Notes under the pieces: generated by a model | Databases searched by the model: none | Seen by the model: the letters and a program-made list of their open reading frames with translations, nothing else | What the model was told of the DNA's origin: nothing | Position numbers and translations under genes: made by a program | Assembly: GCF_030816505.1 (NCBI RefSeq) | Contig: NZ_JAUSYB010000001.1 | Location: 3,286,001-3,350,000 of the forward strand | Direction: 5' to 3' | Origin: Microbacterium sp. W4I20 | Lineage (GTDB): Bacteria > Actinomycetota > Actinomycetes > Actinomycetales > Microbacteriaceae | Length of the DNA: 64,000 nucleotides | In this document: positions 16,587-24,478 of the stretch, piece by piece | Layout of the letters: the number at the start of each line of letters is the position of its first letter | Position numbering within the stretch: position 1 is the first letter of the stretch

Positions 16587-17800
16587 CGGGCCCTTCGACA
16601 GGCTCAGGGACCCAGGTGGACGTCGCGACGGAAGGGCACGTCGCACACAACTACCACCCGCTGCCGGTGAACATCGCCCGCGGTGAGGGCGCCTGGGTGA
16701 CGGATGTCGAGGGCAAGCGGTACCTCGACCTGCTCGCCGCGTACTCGGCCGTGAACTTCGGGCACCGGCATCCGGCCCTCGTCGCCGCGCTCACCGAGCA
16801 GCTGGGACGGGTCACGCTGGTGAGCCGCGCGTTCGAGAGTGACCGGCTCGAGCCGTTCGCCGCCGCACTCGCGAAGCTCGCCGGCAAGGACCTGGTCCTG
16901 CCGATGAACACCGGCGCCGAAGCCCTCGAGACCGGCATCAAGGTCGCCCGCGCCTGGGGATACCGGGTCAAGGGCATTCCCGAGGGTCGCGCGCGCATCA
17001 TCGTCGCGGCCGGCAACTTCCACGGTCGCACGACCACGATCGTCGGCTTCAGCGACGACGAGTCGGCGCGCGACGGGTTCGGCCCGTTCGCACCCGGTTT
17101 CGACGTCGTGCCGTATGGAGATGCGGATGCCATCGCCGCAGCCATCACCGACGACACGGCCGCGGTGCTCGTGGAGCCGATCCAGGGCGAGGCCGGGGTC
17201 GTGATCCCGCCGGAGGGGTACCTCCGCCGTATCCGCGAGATCTGCGACGAGAGGAATGTCCTGTTCATCGCGGACGAGATCCAGTCCGGGCTCGGCCGCG
17301 TGGGAGAGACCTTCGCCTGCGATCGCGAAGGCGTCGTGCCGGATCTTTATCTGCTGGGCAAGGCGCTCGGCGGCGGCATCCTTCCCGTCTCCGCCGTGGT
17401 CGGGAACGCCGACGTGCTCGGGGTCATCCGCCCCGGCGAGCACGGCTCGACGTTCGGCGGCAACCCGCTCGCTGCAGCCGTCGGCCTGCGCGTGGTGGAG
17501 ATGCTCGAGTCGGGGGAGTTCCAGGAGCGCGCGCGTGCTCTGGGCGCTCACCTCGACCAGGCCCTGCAGCCGCTCATCGGTCATGGCGTGACGACCGTCC
17601 GCATCGCAGGCCTCTGGGCCGGCGTCGACATCGACCCTGCGAAGGGCACCGGTCGCGAGATCGCCGAGAAGCTGCTCGCGCGCGGCGTGCTCGTGAAGGA
17701 CACGCACGGTCAGACGATCCGCATCGCGCCGCCGCTGGTGATTCGCGCGACGGAGCTCGACTGGGCGGTGGAGCAGCTCAAGCTCGTGCTCGGCGCCTAG
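16583..17800 (+). CDS. rocD: Ornithine--oxo-acid transaminase
   Basis: A 405-residue class III PLP aminotransferase that converts ornithine and 2-oxoglutarate to glutamate semialdehyde and glutamate. MNTGAEALETGIKVAR, NFHGRTTTIVGF, FIADEIQSGLGR and Lys260 in LGKALGGG (the PLP lysine) are intact. GTG 16583 overlaps the amidinohydrolase stop (GTGA). The first residues, VTGPSTGSGTQ, are encoded by a dispersed repeat, so the ancestral start probably lay a little further in. The product enters glutamate through the PutA dehydrogenase domain at 8207-11887, giving an arginine-ornithine-glutamate route in this stretch. Confidence 0.94.
   Translation: MTGPSTGSGTQVDVATEGHVAHNYHPLPVNIARGEGAWVTDVEGKRYLDLLAAYSAVNFGHRHPALVAALTEQLGRVTLVSRAFESDRLEPFAAALAKLAGKDLVLPMNTGAEALETGIKVARAWGYRVKGIPEGRARIIVAAGNFHGRTTTIVGFSDDESARDGFGPFAPGFDVVPYGDADAIAAAITDDTAAVLVEPIQGEAGVVIPPEGYLRRIREICDERNVLFIADEIQSGLGRVGETFACDREGVVPDLYLLGKALGGGILPVSAVVGNADVLGVIRPGEHGSTFGGNPLAAAVGLRVVEMLESGEFQERARALGAHLDQALQPLIGHGVTTVRIAGLWAGVDIDPAKGTGREIAEKLLARGVLVKDTHGQTIRIAPPLVIRATELDWAVEQLKLVLGA
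16591..16613 (+). repeat. Dispersed repeat CTTCGACAGGCTCAGGGACC, copy at the ddaH-rocD junction
   Basis: Consensus copy starting eight bases after the rocD GTG. It encodes GPSTGSGTQ at the RocD N-terminus. Related copies are at 39030, 52942 and 58885, each at a coupled gene junction. Confidence 0.8.
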
Positions 17801-17829
17801 CCGCGCGCGCCATCAATCCTGTCGAGCCA

Positions 17830-17893
17830 CCCCTTTCGGTGCGAGCCGCCCCTCTGCGACCGTCCTCACAGGGGCGGCTCGCACGAAAAGGGG
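17830..17893. terminator. Long stem-loop between convergent rocD and the acidic repeat protein
   Basis: Arms of 27 bases (17830-17856 and 17867-17893) pair with about three mismatches around a ten-base loop; the core GTGCGAGCCGCCCCT is perfectly matched. The convergent position fits a bidirectional terminator. Confidence 0.65.
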
Positions 17894-17925
17894 CGGGTCA
17901 ACAGCGCGGGGCTGCGGCGGCAACC

Positions 17926-18312
17926 TCAGGCAGGCGGGGAGTCCGGGTCGAGGGTCTTGAGCGTCTCCTCCTCGGCGGGGTTGTCGGCCTGGAGCTGGTC
18001 GGCGGTCGTGTCGTCGCCACCGAGGGGCGCCTCGTGATCGGGGCCCGCGCTGCCCTGGATGGCGCCGCCGGTCGACTCGCCGCGCGAGGCGTCGCCCTGG
18101 ATGGCGCCGCCGTCTCCGCCGTCATGGATGCCGTCATCCTCGCCCGCGCTGCCCTGGATCGCGCCGCCGGTCGACTCGCCACGATCGGCATCGCCCTGGA
18201 TGGGGCCTTCGTCGCCACCGTCGTGGCCCTCGTCTTCGTGGGGCACGCCGACGCCGGGGGCGCCTTCGGCAGGATCCTGGGGGTGCGGGGTGCTTTCCAT
18301 GTTCTCGTCCAT
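17926..18312 (-). CDS. Acidic, repetitive hypothetical protein
   Basis: A 128-residue, Gly/Asp/Glu-rich protein with no recognised domain, signal peptide or membrane segment; probably disordered. It contains a 33-residue tandem repeat: IQGDADRGESTGGAIQGSAG recurs as IQGDASRGESTGGAIQGSAG, with matching DNA at 18044-18108 and 18143-18207 (99-bp period). ATG 18312 (MDENMESTPHPQ) is favoured because TAATGT lies seven bases upstream; a longer start adds 16 residues. The gene converges on rocD across a stem-loop. Function unknown. Repeat-copy changes between strains would be expected. Confidence 0.6.
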   Translation of the reverse strand: MDENMESTPHPQDPAEGAPGVGVPHEDEGHDGGDEGPIQGDADRGESTGGAIQGSAGEDDGIHDGGDGGAIQGDASRGESTGGAIQGSAGPDHEAPLGGDDTTADQLQADNPAEEETLKTLDPDSPPA

Positions 18313-18386
18313 GAGCGTGACATTACGAGCGGTCGCCGCCCGCACAAAGGGTGTTGACAACGGCCCGTCGTGCGGGGAGCGAGATC

Positions 18387-19724
18387 TCAGTCGTGCTTCT
18401 TCGCCGTACGGATGGGGGTGGTGACGGCCGCCTCATCGCTGAACTCGATCGGGTCGGCGCGCTCGACGACGCTGAGCGGGCGCGTCTCGTCGAGCGTGAG
18501 CAGGAAGCGGCGCTTCTCGTCGCGATGCAGCCGCCCCGAGGTGAACACCCAGATGGCGCCGATCGCGCACGCGACGAATCCCGCGGTGCCGCCGAGCATG
18601 ATCGCGGTGCGCGGACCGAACGCGTCGGCCACCCATCCGGCGATGGGCGCTCCGACCGGGGTCGAGCCCATGATCACGGCCATGTACAGCGCGAGCACGC
18701 GTCCCCGCAGCGACGGGTCGGTGGTCATCTGCACGTAGCCGTTGGCCGTGGTCAGCAGCGTCACGATCATGAAGCCCGTGAACATCAACGTCACCGCGTA
18801 GGACGCGTAGCTCGGCATCGCGGACGACACGAAGGCCGCGACACCGAAGCCGCCGGCCGCCAGGATCACGACGCGCACCCGCGCCCGGTCGCGGCGTGCC
18901 GCCAGCAGCGCACCGGCGAGCGAGCCGATCGCCAGCACAGAGCTGAGCACCCCGTAGCCGTCGGCTCCGGCCCCGAACTCGATCGCCATGGTCGACGCGA
19001 AGATCGGGAAGTTCATGCCGAAGGCGCCGATCAGGAAGACGGTCACGAACACCACGCGCAGGTCGCTGCGACCCCACACGTAGCGGAATCCGGCGGAGAG
19101 CCCGCCGCGGTTACGCGTCTTCGGTCGCCCGGCCAGCAGATTCACGCGCAGCATCAGCAGGGCGAGGATCATCGCGAGGAAGGTCGCCGCGTTCACGATG
19201 AACACCCAGCCCGAGCCGATCGCCACGATCAGCAGCCCGCCGACGGCAGGTCCGATCATGCGGGCCAGATTGAAGGATGCCGAGTTGAGGGCGACCGCGT
19301 TCGAGGTGTCGCCGGCCGAGACCATGTCGGAGACGAACGCCTGGCGGGCCGGCGCGTCGAACGCGTTCACGACACCGAAGCCGAGGGCGAAGCAGAACAT
19401 CATCGGGAGGGTCATCACCCCGCTGAGCAGCAGGATGCCGACGGCGATGGCCAGTCCGAGCAGCGCCGACTGCGTGACCAGCAGGATGTGGCGGCGGTCG
19501 AAGCGGTCGGCGACCCAGCCCGTCTGACTGACCAGCAGAAGGGGAGGGCCGAACTGCAGCGCCATGGTGACGCCCATCGCGGTCGCGTCGTTGTCGGTGA
19601 GCTCGGTCAGCACCACCCAGTCCTGCGCGGTGGCCTGCATCCAGCCGCCGATGTTCGAGACCAGTGCGCCGGCGAACCAGATGCGGTAGTTGATGTTCGC
19701 GAACGAGCGGAACATGGCGCTCAT
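18387..19724 (-). CDS. MFS transporter
   Basis: A 445-residue major facilitator of the 12-helix type that includes enterobactin/macrolide exporter-like proteins. It starts MSAMFRSFANINYRIWFAGALVSNIGGWMQATAQDWVV, a common opening of this subgroup, with the loop 2-3 motif WVADRFDRRHILL and repeated hydrophobic segments. The last ~30 residues are cytoplasmic and charged. Its ATG overlaps the stop of the MarR gene (ATGA), so it is co-translated with its probable repressor, the classic layout of a drug-efflux locus. The exported compound is unknown. Confidence 0.9.
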   Translation of the reverse strand: MSAMFRSFANINYRIWFAGALVSNIGGWMQATAQDWVVLTELTDNDATAMGVTMALQFGPPLLLVSQTGWVADRFDRRHILLVTQSALLGLAIAVGILLLSGVMTLPMMFCFALGFGVVNAFDAPARQAFVSDMVSAGDTSNAVALNSASFNLARMIGPAVGGLLIVAIGSGWVFIVNAATFLAMILALLMLRVNLLAGRPKTRNRGGLSAGFRYVWGRSDLRVVFVTVFLIGAFGMNFPIFASTMAIEFGAGADGYGVLSSVLAIGSLAGALLAARRDRARVRVVILAAGGFGVAAFVSSAMPSYASYAVTLMFTGFMIVTLLTTANGYVQMTTDPSLRGRVLALYMAVIMGSTPVGAPIAGWVADAFGPRTAIMLGGTAGFVACAIGAIWVFTSGRLHRDEKRRFLLTLDETRPLSVVERADPIEFSDEAAVTTPIRTAKKHD

Positions 19725-20161
19725 CGCTCGACCGCCCGTCGCATCAGGGCGCTGGCTTCGCGCAGCGTGGTGAGCTCTGCCTCGGTGTAGTCGACCTCGC
19801 GCAGCATCTCGGCCAGCAGCTCATCCCGTCGGCGGATGGTCTCCACGACGATGGCGATGCCCGCGGCCGTGATGTCGACCTGCACGCGGCGGCGGTCGTC
19901 CTCATCCTGCGCTCGCACGACGTAGCCCTGCTCTTCGAGGCCGTTCACGATGCTGGTCATCGAGGGAGCGGCCACCCGCTCGCGCTCGGCGAGCATCGAG
20001 ATCGTGCGACGACCGTGCATCCGCAGATCGGCGAGCACCGCGAGCTGGGTGTCGCTCATCGAGTTCGCCGCCCGTGCGCTGCGCAGACGGCGGGCCAGCC
20101 GGAACGTGGCCATGCGCAGGTCCGTGGCGGTGAGGTGGAGGGATTCGTCGGAGGCAGGCAT
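19721..20161 (-). CDS. MarR family transcriptional regulator
   Basis: A 146-residue winged-helix regulator: TQLAVLADLRMHGRRTISMLAERERV, APSMTSIVNGLEEQGYVVR and EDDRRRVQVDITAAG form the DNA-recognition helix and wing. It precedes and overlaps an MFS exporter. The palindrome at 20168-20182 lies over its promoter, so it likely represses its own operon until an effector, perhaps the exported compound, releases it. Confidence 0.92.
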   Translation of the reverse strand: MPASDESLHLTATDLRMATFRLARRLRSARAANSMSDTQLAVLADLRMHGRRTISMLAERERVAAPSMTSIVNGLEEQGYVVRAQDEDDRRRVQVDITAAGIAIVVETIRRRDELLAEMLREVDYTEAELTTLREASALMRRAVER

Positions 20162-20167
20162 TACTTA

Positions 20168-20182
20168 GTTAGTCTATCTAAC
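20168..20182. promoter_or_regulatory. MarR-type operator upstream of the marR-MFS operon
   Basis: GTTAG and CTAAC flank TCTAT in an AT-rich patch immediately before the MarR start. A TAGACT hexamer overlaps it on the minus strand (20171-20176) and would be the -10. The overlap fits direct repression. Confidence 0.65.
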
Positions 20183-20307
20183 CTTTCATGCGCGAGGCCA
20201 GCTCATCCGATCCGACAGGGGAGGTTCGTCTGATCCTACGAACCGCCAGGGCCGTGTCCGTCTGATCCGACCAGAGCATGCGGTAACCCCGTGCCTAGAG
20301 TGAGGGC

Positions 20308-21750
20308 ATGTACAGCCCCCTCGAGGTCGGTCAACTGCTGCAGTCCACGCTCGCAGAGCGCGCGAAAGCTCACGGAGTGCCCGCCGCCGCGGTCGCCGTG
20401 GTCGTCGACGGGGAGATCGTCGAGCATGCGGTCGGCGTCCTCAGCACGGCCACGAAGGTGGAGGCGACCACCGACTCGGTCTTCCAGATCGGCTCGATCA
20501 CCAAGGTGTGGACGGCGACGCTCGTCATGCAGCTGGTCGACGAGGGACTGGTCGAGCTCGACGCCCCGGTGCGTCAGTACCTCCCCGAGTTCGCGCTCGC
20601 CGACGACGCCGTCGCCGCCGCGATCACCGTGCGTCAGCTGCTCAGCCACCGCTCCGGCATCGAGGGAGACATCTTCACCGACACCGGTCGCGGCGATGAC
20701 GCGATCTCGACGTACCTGACGCTGCTGTCGGATGCCGGGCAGATCTTCCCTCCCGGATCGTTCTTCTCCTACAGCAACGCCGGGTATGTGGTGCTCGGTC
20801 GCCTCGTCGAGCGCGTGCGGGACACGACCTGGGAGCAGGCGCTGGTCGAGCGCATCGCGACACCGCTGGGCCTGCACACCGTCTCGCCGAGCCCGTACGA
20901 GGCGATCCTCCACCGCGCGGCCGTCGGGCACGTCGGCCCCGACGCCGACGGAGTGGCGCAGCCCGCGCCGTTCTGGGCGATGGCCCGCTCGAATGAGCCC
21001 GCCGGCTCCATGCTCGCGATGTCCGCCCGCGACCTCGCCGCGTTCGCGCAGGCGCATCTGCGGGCTGCCGCAGGGTCATCTGCCGCAGGTTCATCCGCCG
21101 CGGGTACCTCGGCCGGGGAGGCCCCGGAGGGTTCCGACGTGCTCTCGCAGGACGCAGCGCTCGCGATGCGGACCACCGAAGTTCGCCTGCCGCGACTGGC
21201 CGGAATGGGCGCGGCCTGGGGACTCGGCTGGGAGATCGATCGCGAGGGCGACGGGATGCTGTTCGGCCACGACGGCAACACGATCGGGCAGTCATCCTTC
21301 CTGCGGATCGCGCCGGATGCCGAAGCAGCCGTGGTGCTGCTCACCAACGGTGGCGACGGCGCCGGGCTGTTCCACGACGTGGTCGACGAGCTCCTCCGCG
21401 GCCTGGCCGACATCAGCCTCCCCGCACCGCCCACCCCGCCCGCGGCATCCGATGCTGACGAGAACGCCGACGTCGACTCCTTCCTCGGTGTCTACGCCAA
21501 CTCCACCGTCGAGATGGAGGTGTCCCAGGATGCCGAAGGCCGCCTGTGGCTCGAACAGCGTCCGACGCCAGAGCTCGTCGCCCTCGGAGCGGAGCCGTCG
21601 ACCGACGAGCTCGTCCGCTACGACGAGGGCTCGTTGATCCTCCGTGAGAACAAGGACGGGATGCACCTCGTGCTCGCGTTCCTCGAGCCCGCCGCCGATG
21701 GCCGGGCGTCGTACATCCACTTCGGTCGCGCCGTTCCGCGCTCGCGCTGA
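20308..21750 (+). CDS. Serine hydrolase of the beta-lactamase / penicillin-binding fold
   Basis: A 480-residue cytoplasmic serine hydrolase related to class C beta-lactamases, DD-peptidases and D-aminopeptidases. The catalytic Ser63-x-x-Lys66 (GSITKVW), Tyr155-Ser-Asn (FSYSNAGY) and the third motif HDGNTIG are all present. No signal peptide is seen, so it works on imported substrates. Residues ~385-480 form a C-terminal beta-barrel lipocalin-like domain. TAGAGT (20296-20301) six bases before the ATG implies a leaderless message. It closely resembles the second half of the fused gene at 27109 and precedes an oligopeptide importer. Hydrolysis of D-residue peptides or esters is the likely role. 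Confidence 0.88.
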   Translation: MYSPLEVGQLLQSTLAERAKAHGVPAAAVAVVVDGEIVEHAVGVLSTATKVEATTDSVFQIGSITKVWTATLVMQLVDEGLVELDAPVRQYLPEFALADDAVAAAITVRQLLSHRSGIEGDIFTDTGRGDDAISTYLTLLSDAGQIFPPGSFFSYSNAGYVVLGRLVERVRDTTWEQALVERIATPLGLHTVSPSPYEAILHRAAVGHVGPDADGVAQPAPFWAMARSNEPAGSMLAMSARDLAAFAQAHLRAAAGSSAAGSSAAGTSAGEAPEGSDVLSQDAALAMRTTEVRLPRLAGMGAAWGLGWEIDREGDGMLFGHDGNTIGQSSFLRIAPDAEAAVVLLTNGGDGAGLFHDVVDELLRGLADISLPAPPTPPAASDADENADVDSFLGVYANSTVEMEVSQDAEGRLWLEQRPTPELVALGAEPSTDELVRYDEGSLILRENKDGMHLVLAFLEPAADGRASYIHFGRAVPRSR

Positions 21751-21854
21751 CCTCTCGCACGTCGGCTCGCCGCGTCCGGCATCCGCACACACACGCTCAT
21801 CCCGATACACCCGAACATCCCGAACGATCCGCACCCATTGCCTGGAGGAACGTC

Positions 21855-23444
21855 ATGACACCGAAACGCACCGCCGTCACCGCCGTCGTCGCCGTGACCG
21901 CACTCATCGCCGCCCTTGCCGGCTGCGCACCCGCCGGAGAAGGGGGAGGCGGAGGGGGTGAGCTGGTCGAGGGCGGAACGTTCACGACGATCCTCGGATC
22001 CGATCCCGGGAGTCTCGACCCGCAGCTGTCGGCGGGCAGCGCGCTGTTCGACATCAGCAAGCTCGCCTACGACACGCTCGTCAGCATCGATGCCAAGGGT
22101 GAGGTGCGCAGCCAGCTCGCCTCGGAATGGAACGTCGACGGCACCACCGCGACGCTGAAGATCAACGAGGGCATCACCTGCGGCGACGGCAGCGAGTTCA
22201 CGGCGCAGACCGCCGCGGACAACCTGAACTGGATCTCGGATCCCGCCAACGAGAGCGGCTTCCTCGGCGCCTTCCTCCCGGTCGGCGTGACCAGCGTCGC
22301 CGAGGGCGACACCGTCACCATGACCCTCGCGAGCCCCGCGCCGTTCCTGCTGCTCGGCCTCGGCGGACTGCCGATGGTCTGCGGCAGCTCCCTCACCGAG
22401 CGCGACGGACTCGCCGCGGGCACCGACGGCACGGGCCCGTACGTGCTCACCGAAGCCGTGCCGAGCGACCACTACACGTACGAGCTCCGCGAGGACTACG
22501 CCTGGGGCCCCGGCGGCGCCACCGTGGACGAGAAGGGGATCCCGGCGAAGGTCAACGTGCGCGTGGTCGCCGACGGCACCACCGCGGCGAACCTTCTCCT
22601 CTCCGGCGAGGCGAACGCCGCCCAGCTCACCGGCCCCGACGCCGACCGGGCGATCAGCGCCGACCTGTTCACCCGCGAGGCCACGGCCATCGCCGGCGAG
22701 CAGTGGTACAACCACGCCGACGGACACCCGACCAGTGACCCCGCCGTCCGTCTGGCGCTCACGCAGGCCGTCGACCTCGACGAGCTCGCGAACGTGCTGA
22801 CGGCCGGCAAGGGCGGGCGGGCCACGGCCCTCGCCGTCGTCGAGCCGACGGTCTGCTCCTACGATGCGATCGAGGGATCCCTCCCGGAGTTCGACGTGGA
22901 TGCCGCCAACGCCACGCTCGACGAGGCCGGATGGGTGCGCGGCGCCGACGGCGTGCGCGAGAAGGACGGCACCCGCCTCAGCCTGACGTTCCTCTACGAG
23001 AACAGCCTCGGTGCGGCGGCCGCTGCCGCGGCTGAGCTCGCTCTCGCCGCCTGGGACGAGATCGGCGCCGAGGTCGAGGGCAAGCAGCAGGACGAGACGG
23101 CGCTGCTCGAGGCGACGTTCGGCACCGGCGCCTGGGACATCGGCTGGCTGACCCTGAGCGTGAACAGCCCCGACCAGGCGATCGGCTTCGTCAGCGGCAC
23201 GGTTCCGCCCGAGGGGTCGAACTTCTCGGCCATCGAGAACGAGGAGTACACCGCCGCGGTCGCCGAGGCCTCGCTGATGGACGGCAGCGAAGGCTGCGAC
23301 ACCTGGAACGAGGCCGAGAGCGCGCTGTTCGCGGCCGCCGACATGGTGCCGTTCGCCAACGCGACGGTCTACATGTTCGGCAACGGCGCCGAGTTCGAAT
23401 GGCTCGGAGTCATCGAGCCCACCAGCGTGCGGCTGGTCGGCTGA
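21855..23444 (+). CDS. Peptide ABC transporter substrate-binding lipoprotein
   Basis: A 529-residue family 5 (DppA/OppA) solute-binding protein. The N-terminus is a lipoprotein signal with lipobox LAGC and acyl-acceptor Cys24, followed by a Gly-rich tether. The body has the family pattern LVEGGTFTTILGSDPGSLDPQLS, YDTLVSIDAKGEV and ATLKINEGITCGDGSEFTA. ATG 21855 follows CTGGAGG. The permease genes start 38 bases downstream, so this is the extracytoplasmic receptor for the importer. The ligand may be a di- or oligopeptide or, given the neighbours, a peptide containing D-residues. Confidence 0.93.
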   Translation: MTPKRTAVTAVVAVTALIAALAGCAPAGEGGGGGGELVEGGTFTTILGSDPGSLDPQLSAGSALFDISKLAYDTLVSIDAKGEVRSQLASEWNVDGTTATLKINEGITCGDGSEFTAQTAADNLNWISDPANESGFLGAFLPVGVTSVAEGDTVTMTLASPAPFLLLGLGGLPMVCGSSLTERDGLAAGTDGTGPYVLTEAVPSDHYTYELREDYAWGPGGATVDEKGIPAKVNVRVVADGTTAANLLLSGEANAAQLTGPDADRAISADLFTREATAIAGEQWYNHADGHPTSDPAVRLALTQAVDLDELANVLTAGKGGRATALAVVEPTVCSYDAIEGSLPEFDVDAANATLDEAGWVRGADGVREKDGTRLSLTFLYENSLGAAAAAAAELALAAWDEIGAEVEGKQQDETALLEATFGTGAWDIGWLTLSVNSPDQAIGFVSGTVPPEGSNFSAIENEEYTAAVAEASLMDGSEGCDTWNEAESALFAAADMVPFANATVYMFGNGAEFEWLGVIEPTSVRLVG

Positions 23445-23482
23445 GCGCCGGCGCTGCAGGAGCCACGGATCGGATCGACGAT

Positions 23483-24478
23483 ATGACGACGCTGACGACG
23501 CGGATCGCGGAGGACGACAAGCGCCTCAGCGACCACCGCTGGCTGCGCTTCGCGATCCGCCGTGCCGGACGCCTGCTGGTCTCGCTGTGGATCCTGATCA
23601 CGGCATCCTTCCTGATGATCCACCTGGTGCCAGGGGATCCGATCCGCTCCGCCCTCGGCCCGACGGCTCCGGCCGCCGTGGTCGAGGCGCGGCGCGAGTC
23701 GCTCGGACTCAACAACCCGATCTGGCAGCAGTACCTCGACTACATCCGCGGCGTGTTCAGCGGCGATCTCGGGATCTCGATCGGATCGCAGCTGCCGGTC
23801 GCCGACACGATCGCCCAGCGCCTGCCGGCCACTCTGCTCCTCGCCGTCCTGGCCTTCGTGGTCGCCGTGCTCATCGCGATCCCGGTCGGCATGGCGGTGG
23901 CGGTCGCCACGCAGCGCGGCCGGGCACGGGGGCTCGAGGTCGGCTTCAGCTCGACCAGCGTCGTGATCGGCTCGATCCCGGACTTCCTGCTCGCCGTCGC
24001 ACTCGTCGCGGTGTTCGGCGTGCAGCTCGGATGGCTGCCGGTCGCGGGGCGGGAGGGTCCGCTGTCGTACATCCTCCCGGTGCTCGCGCTGGCCCTCGGG
24101 CCGGCCGCGATCCTCGCCCGCATCCTCCGCATCGAGGTGCTCTCGGTGCTCGAGACCGACTTCGTCCGCACGGCTCAGGCCAAGCGGCTCCGCACGCCGA
24201 GGATCAACCTGCGCCATGTGCTGCCCAATGCCGTCACGGCGACTCTCACCCTCGGCGGCCTGCTGCTCAGCGGCCTCGTCGCCGGAACCGTGCTGGTCGA
24301 GACCGTGTTCGCGTGGCCGGGCCTCGGCAGCACGATCGTGAGCTCGATCCAGTCGAAGGACTATCCGCTCGTGCAGGGCACCGTGCTCGTCTACGGCGTC
24401 GGTGTGCTGCTCGTGAACACCCTGGTCGACGCGGCGCTCGCCGTGCTCGACCCCCAGTCGACGGCGGCCGCAGCATGA
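23483..24478 (+). CDS. ABC transporter permease (DppB type)
   Basis: A 331-residue inner-membrane permease of the dipeptide/oligopeptide/nickel family. It opens with a basic cytoplasmic stretch, then a first helix (LLVSLWILITASFLMIHLV) followed by PGDPIRSALGPTAP, the large extracytoplasmic loop, and five more helices. The EAA loop that contacts the ATPase is VLETDFVRTAQAKRLR. ATG 23483 is chosen because it places the helix correctly and lies at normal spacing from the previous gene. The stop overlaps the next start (ATGA). It pairs with the DppC-like half of the fused gene. Confidence 0.92.
   Translation: MTTLTTRIAEDDKRLSDHRWLRFAIRRAGRLLVSLWILITASFLMIHLVPGDPIRSALGPTAPAAVVEARRESLGLNNPIWQQYLDYIRGVFSGDLGISIGSQLPVADTIAQRLPATLLLAVLAFVVAVLIAIPVGMAVAVATQRGRARGLEVGFSSTSVVIGSIPDFLLAVALVAVFGVQLGWLPVAGREGPLSYILPVLALALGPAAILARILRIEVLSVLETDFVRTAQAKRLRTPRINLRHVLPNAVTATLTLGGLLLSGLVAGTVLVETVFAWPGLGSTIVSSIQSKDYPLVQGTVLVYGVGVLLVNTLVDAALAVLDPQSTAAAA

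Noticed and set aside
20308-21750. Serine hydrolase as an antibiotic-resistance beta-lactamase
   Set aside because: It has no signal peptide, carries a C-terminal accessory domain and lies with peptide uptake and peptidase genes, so a peptidase or esterase role is more likely.
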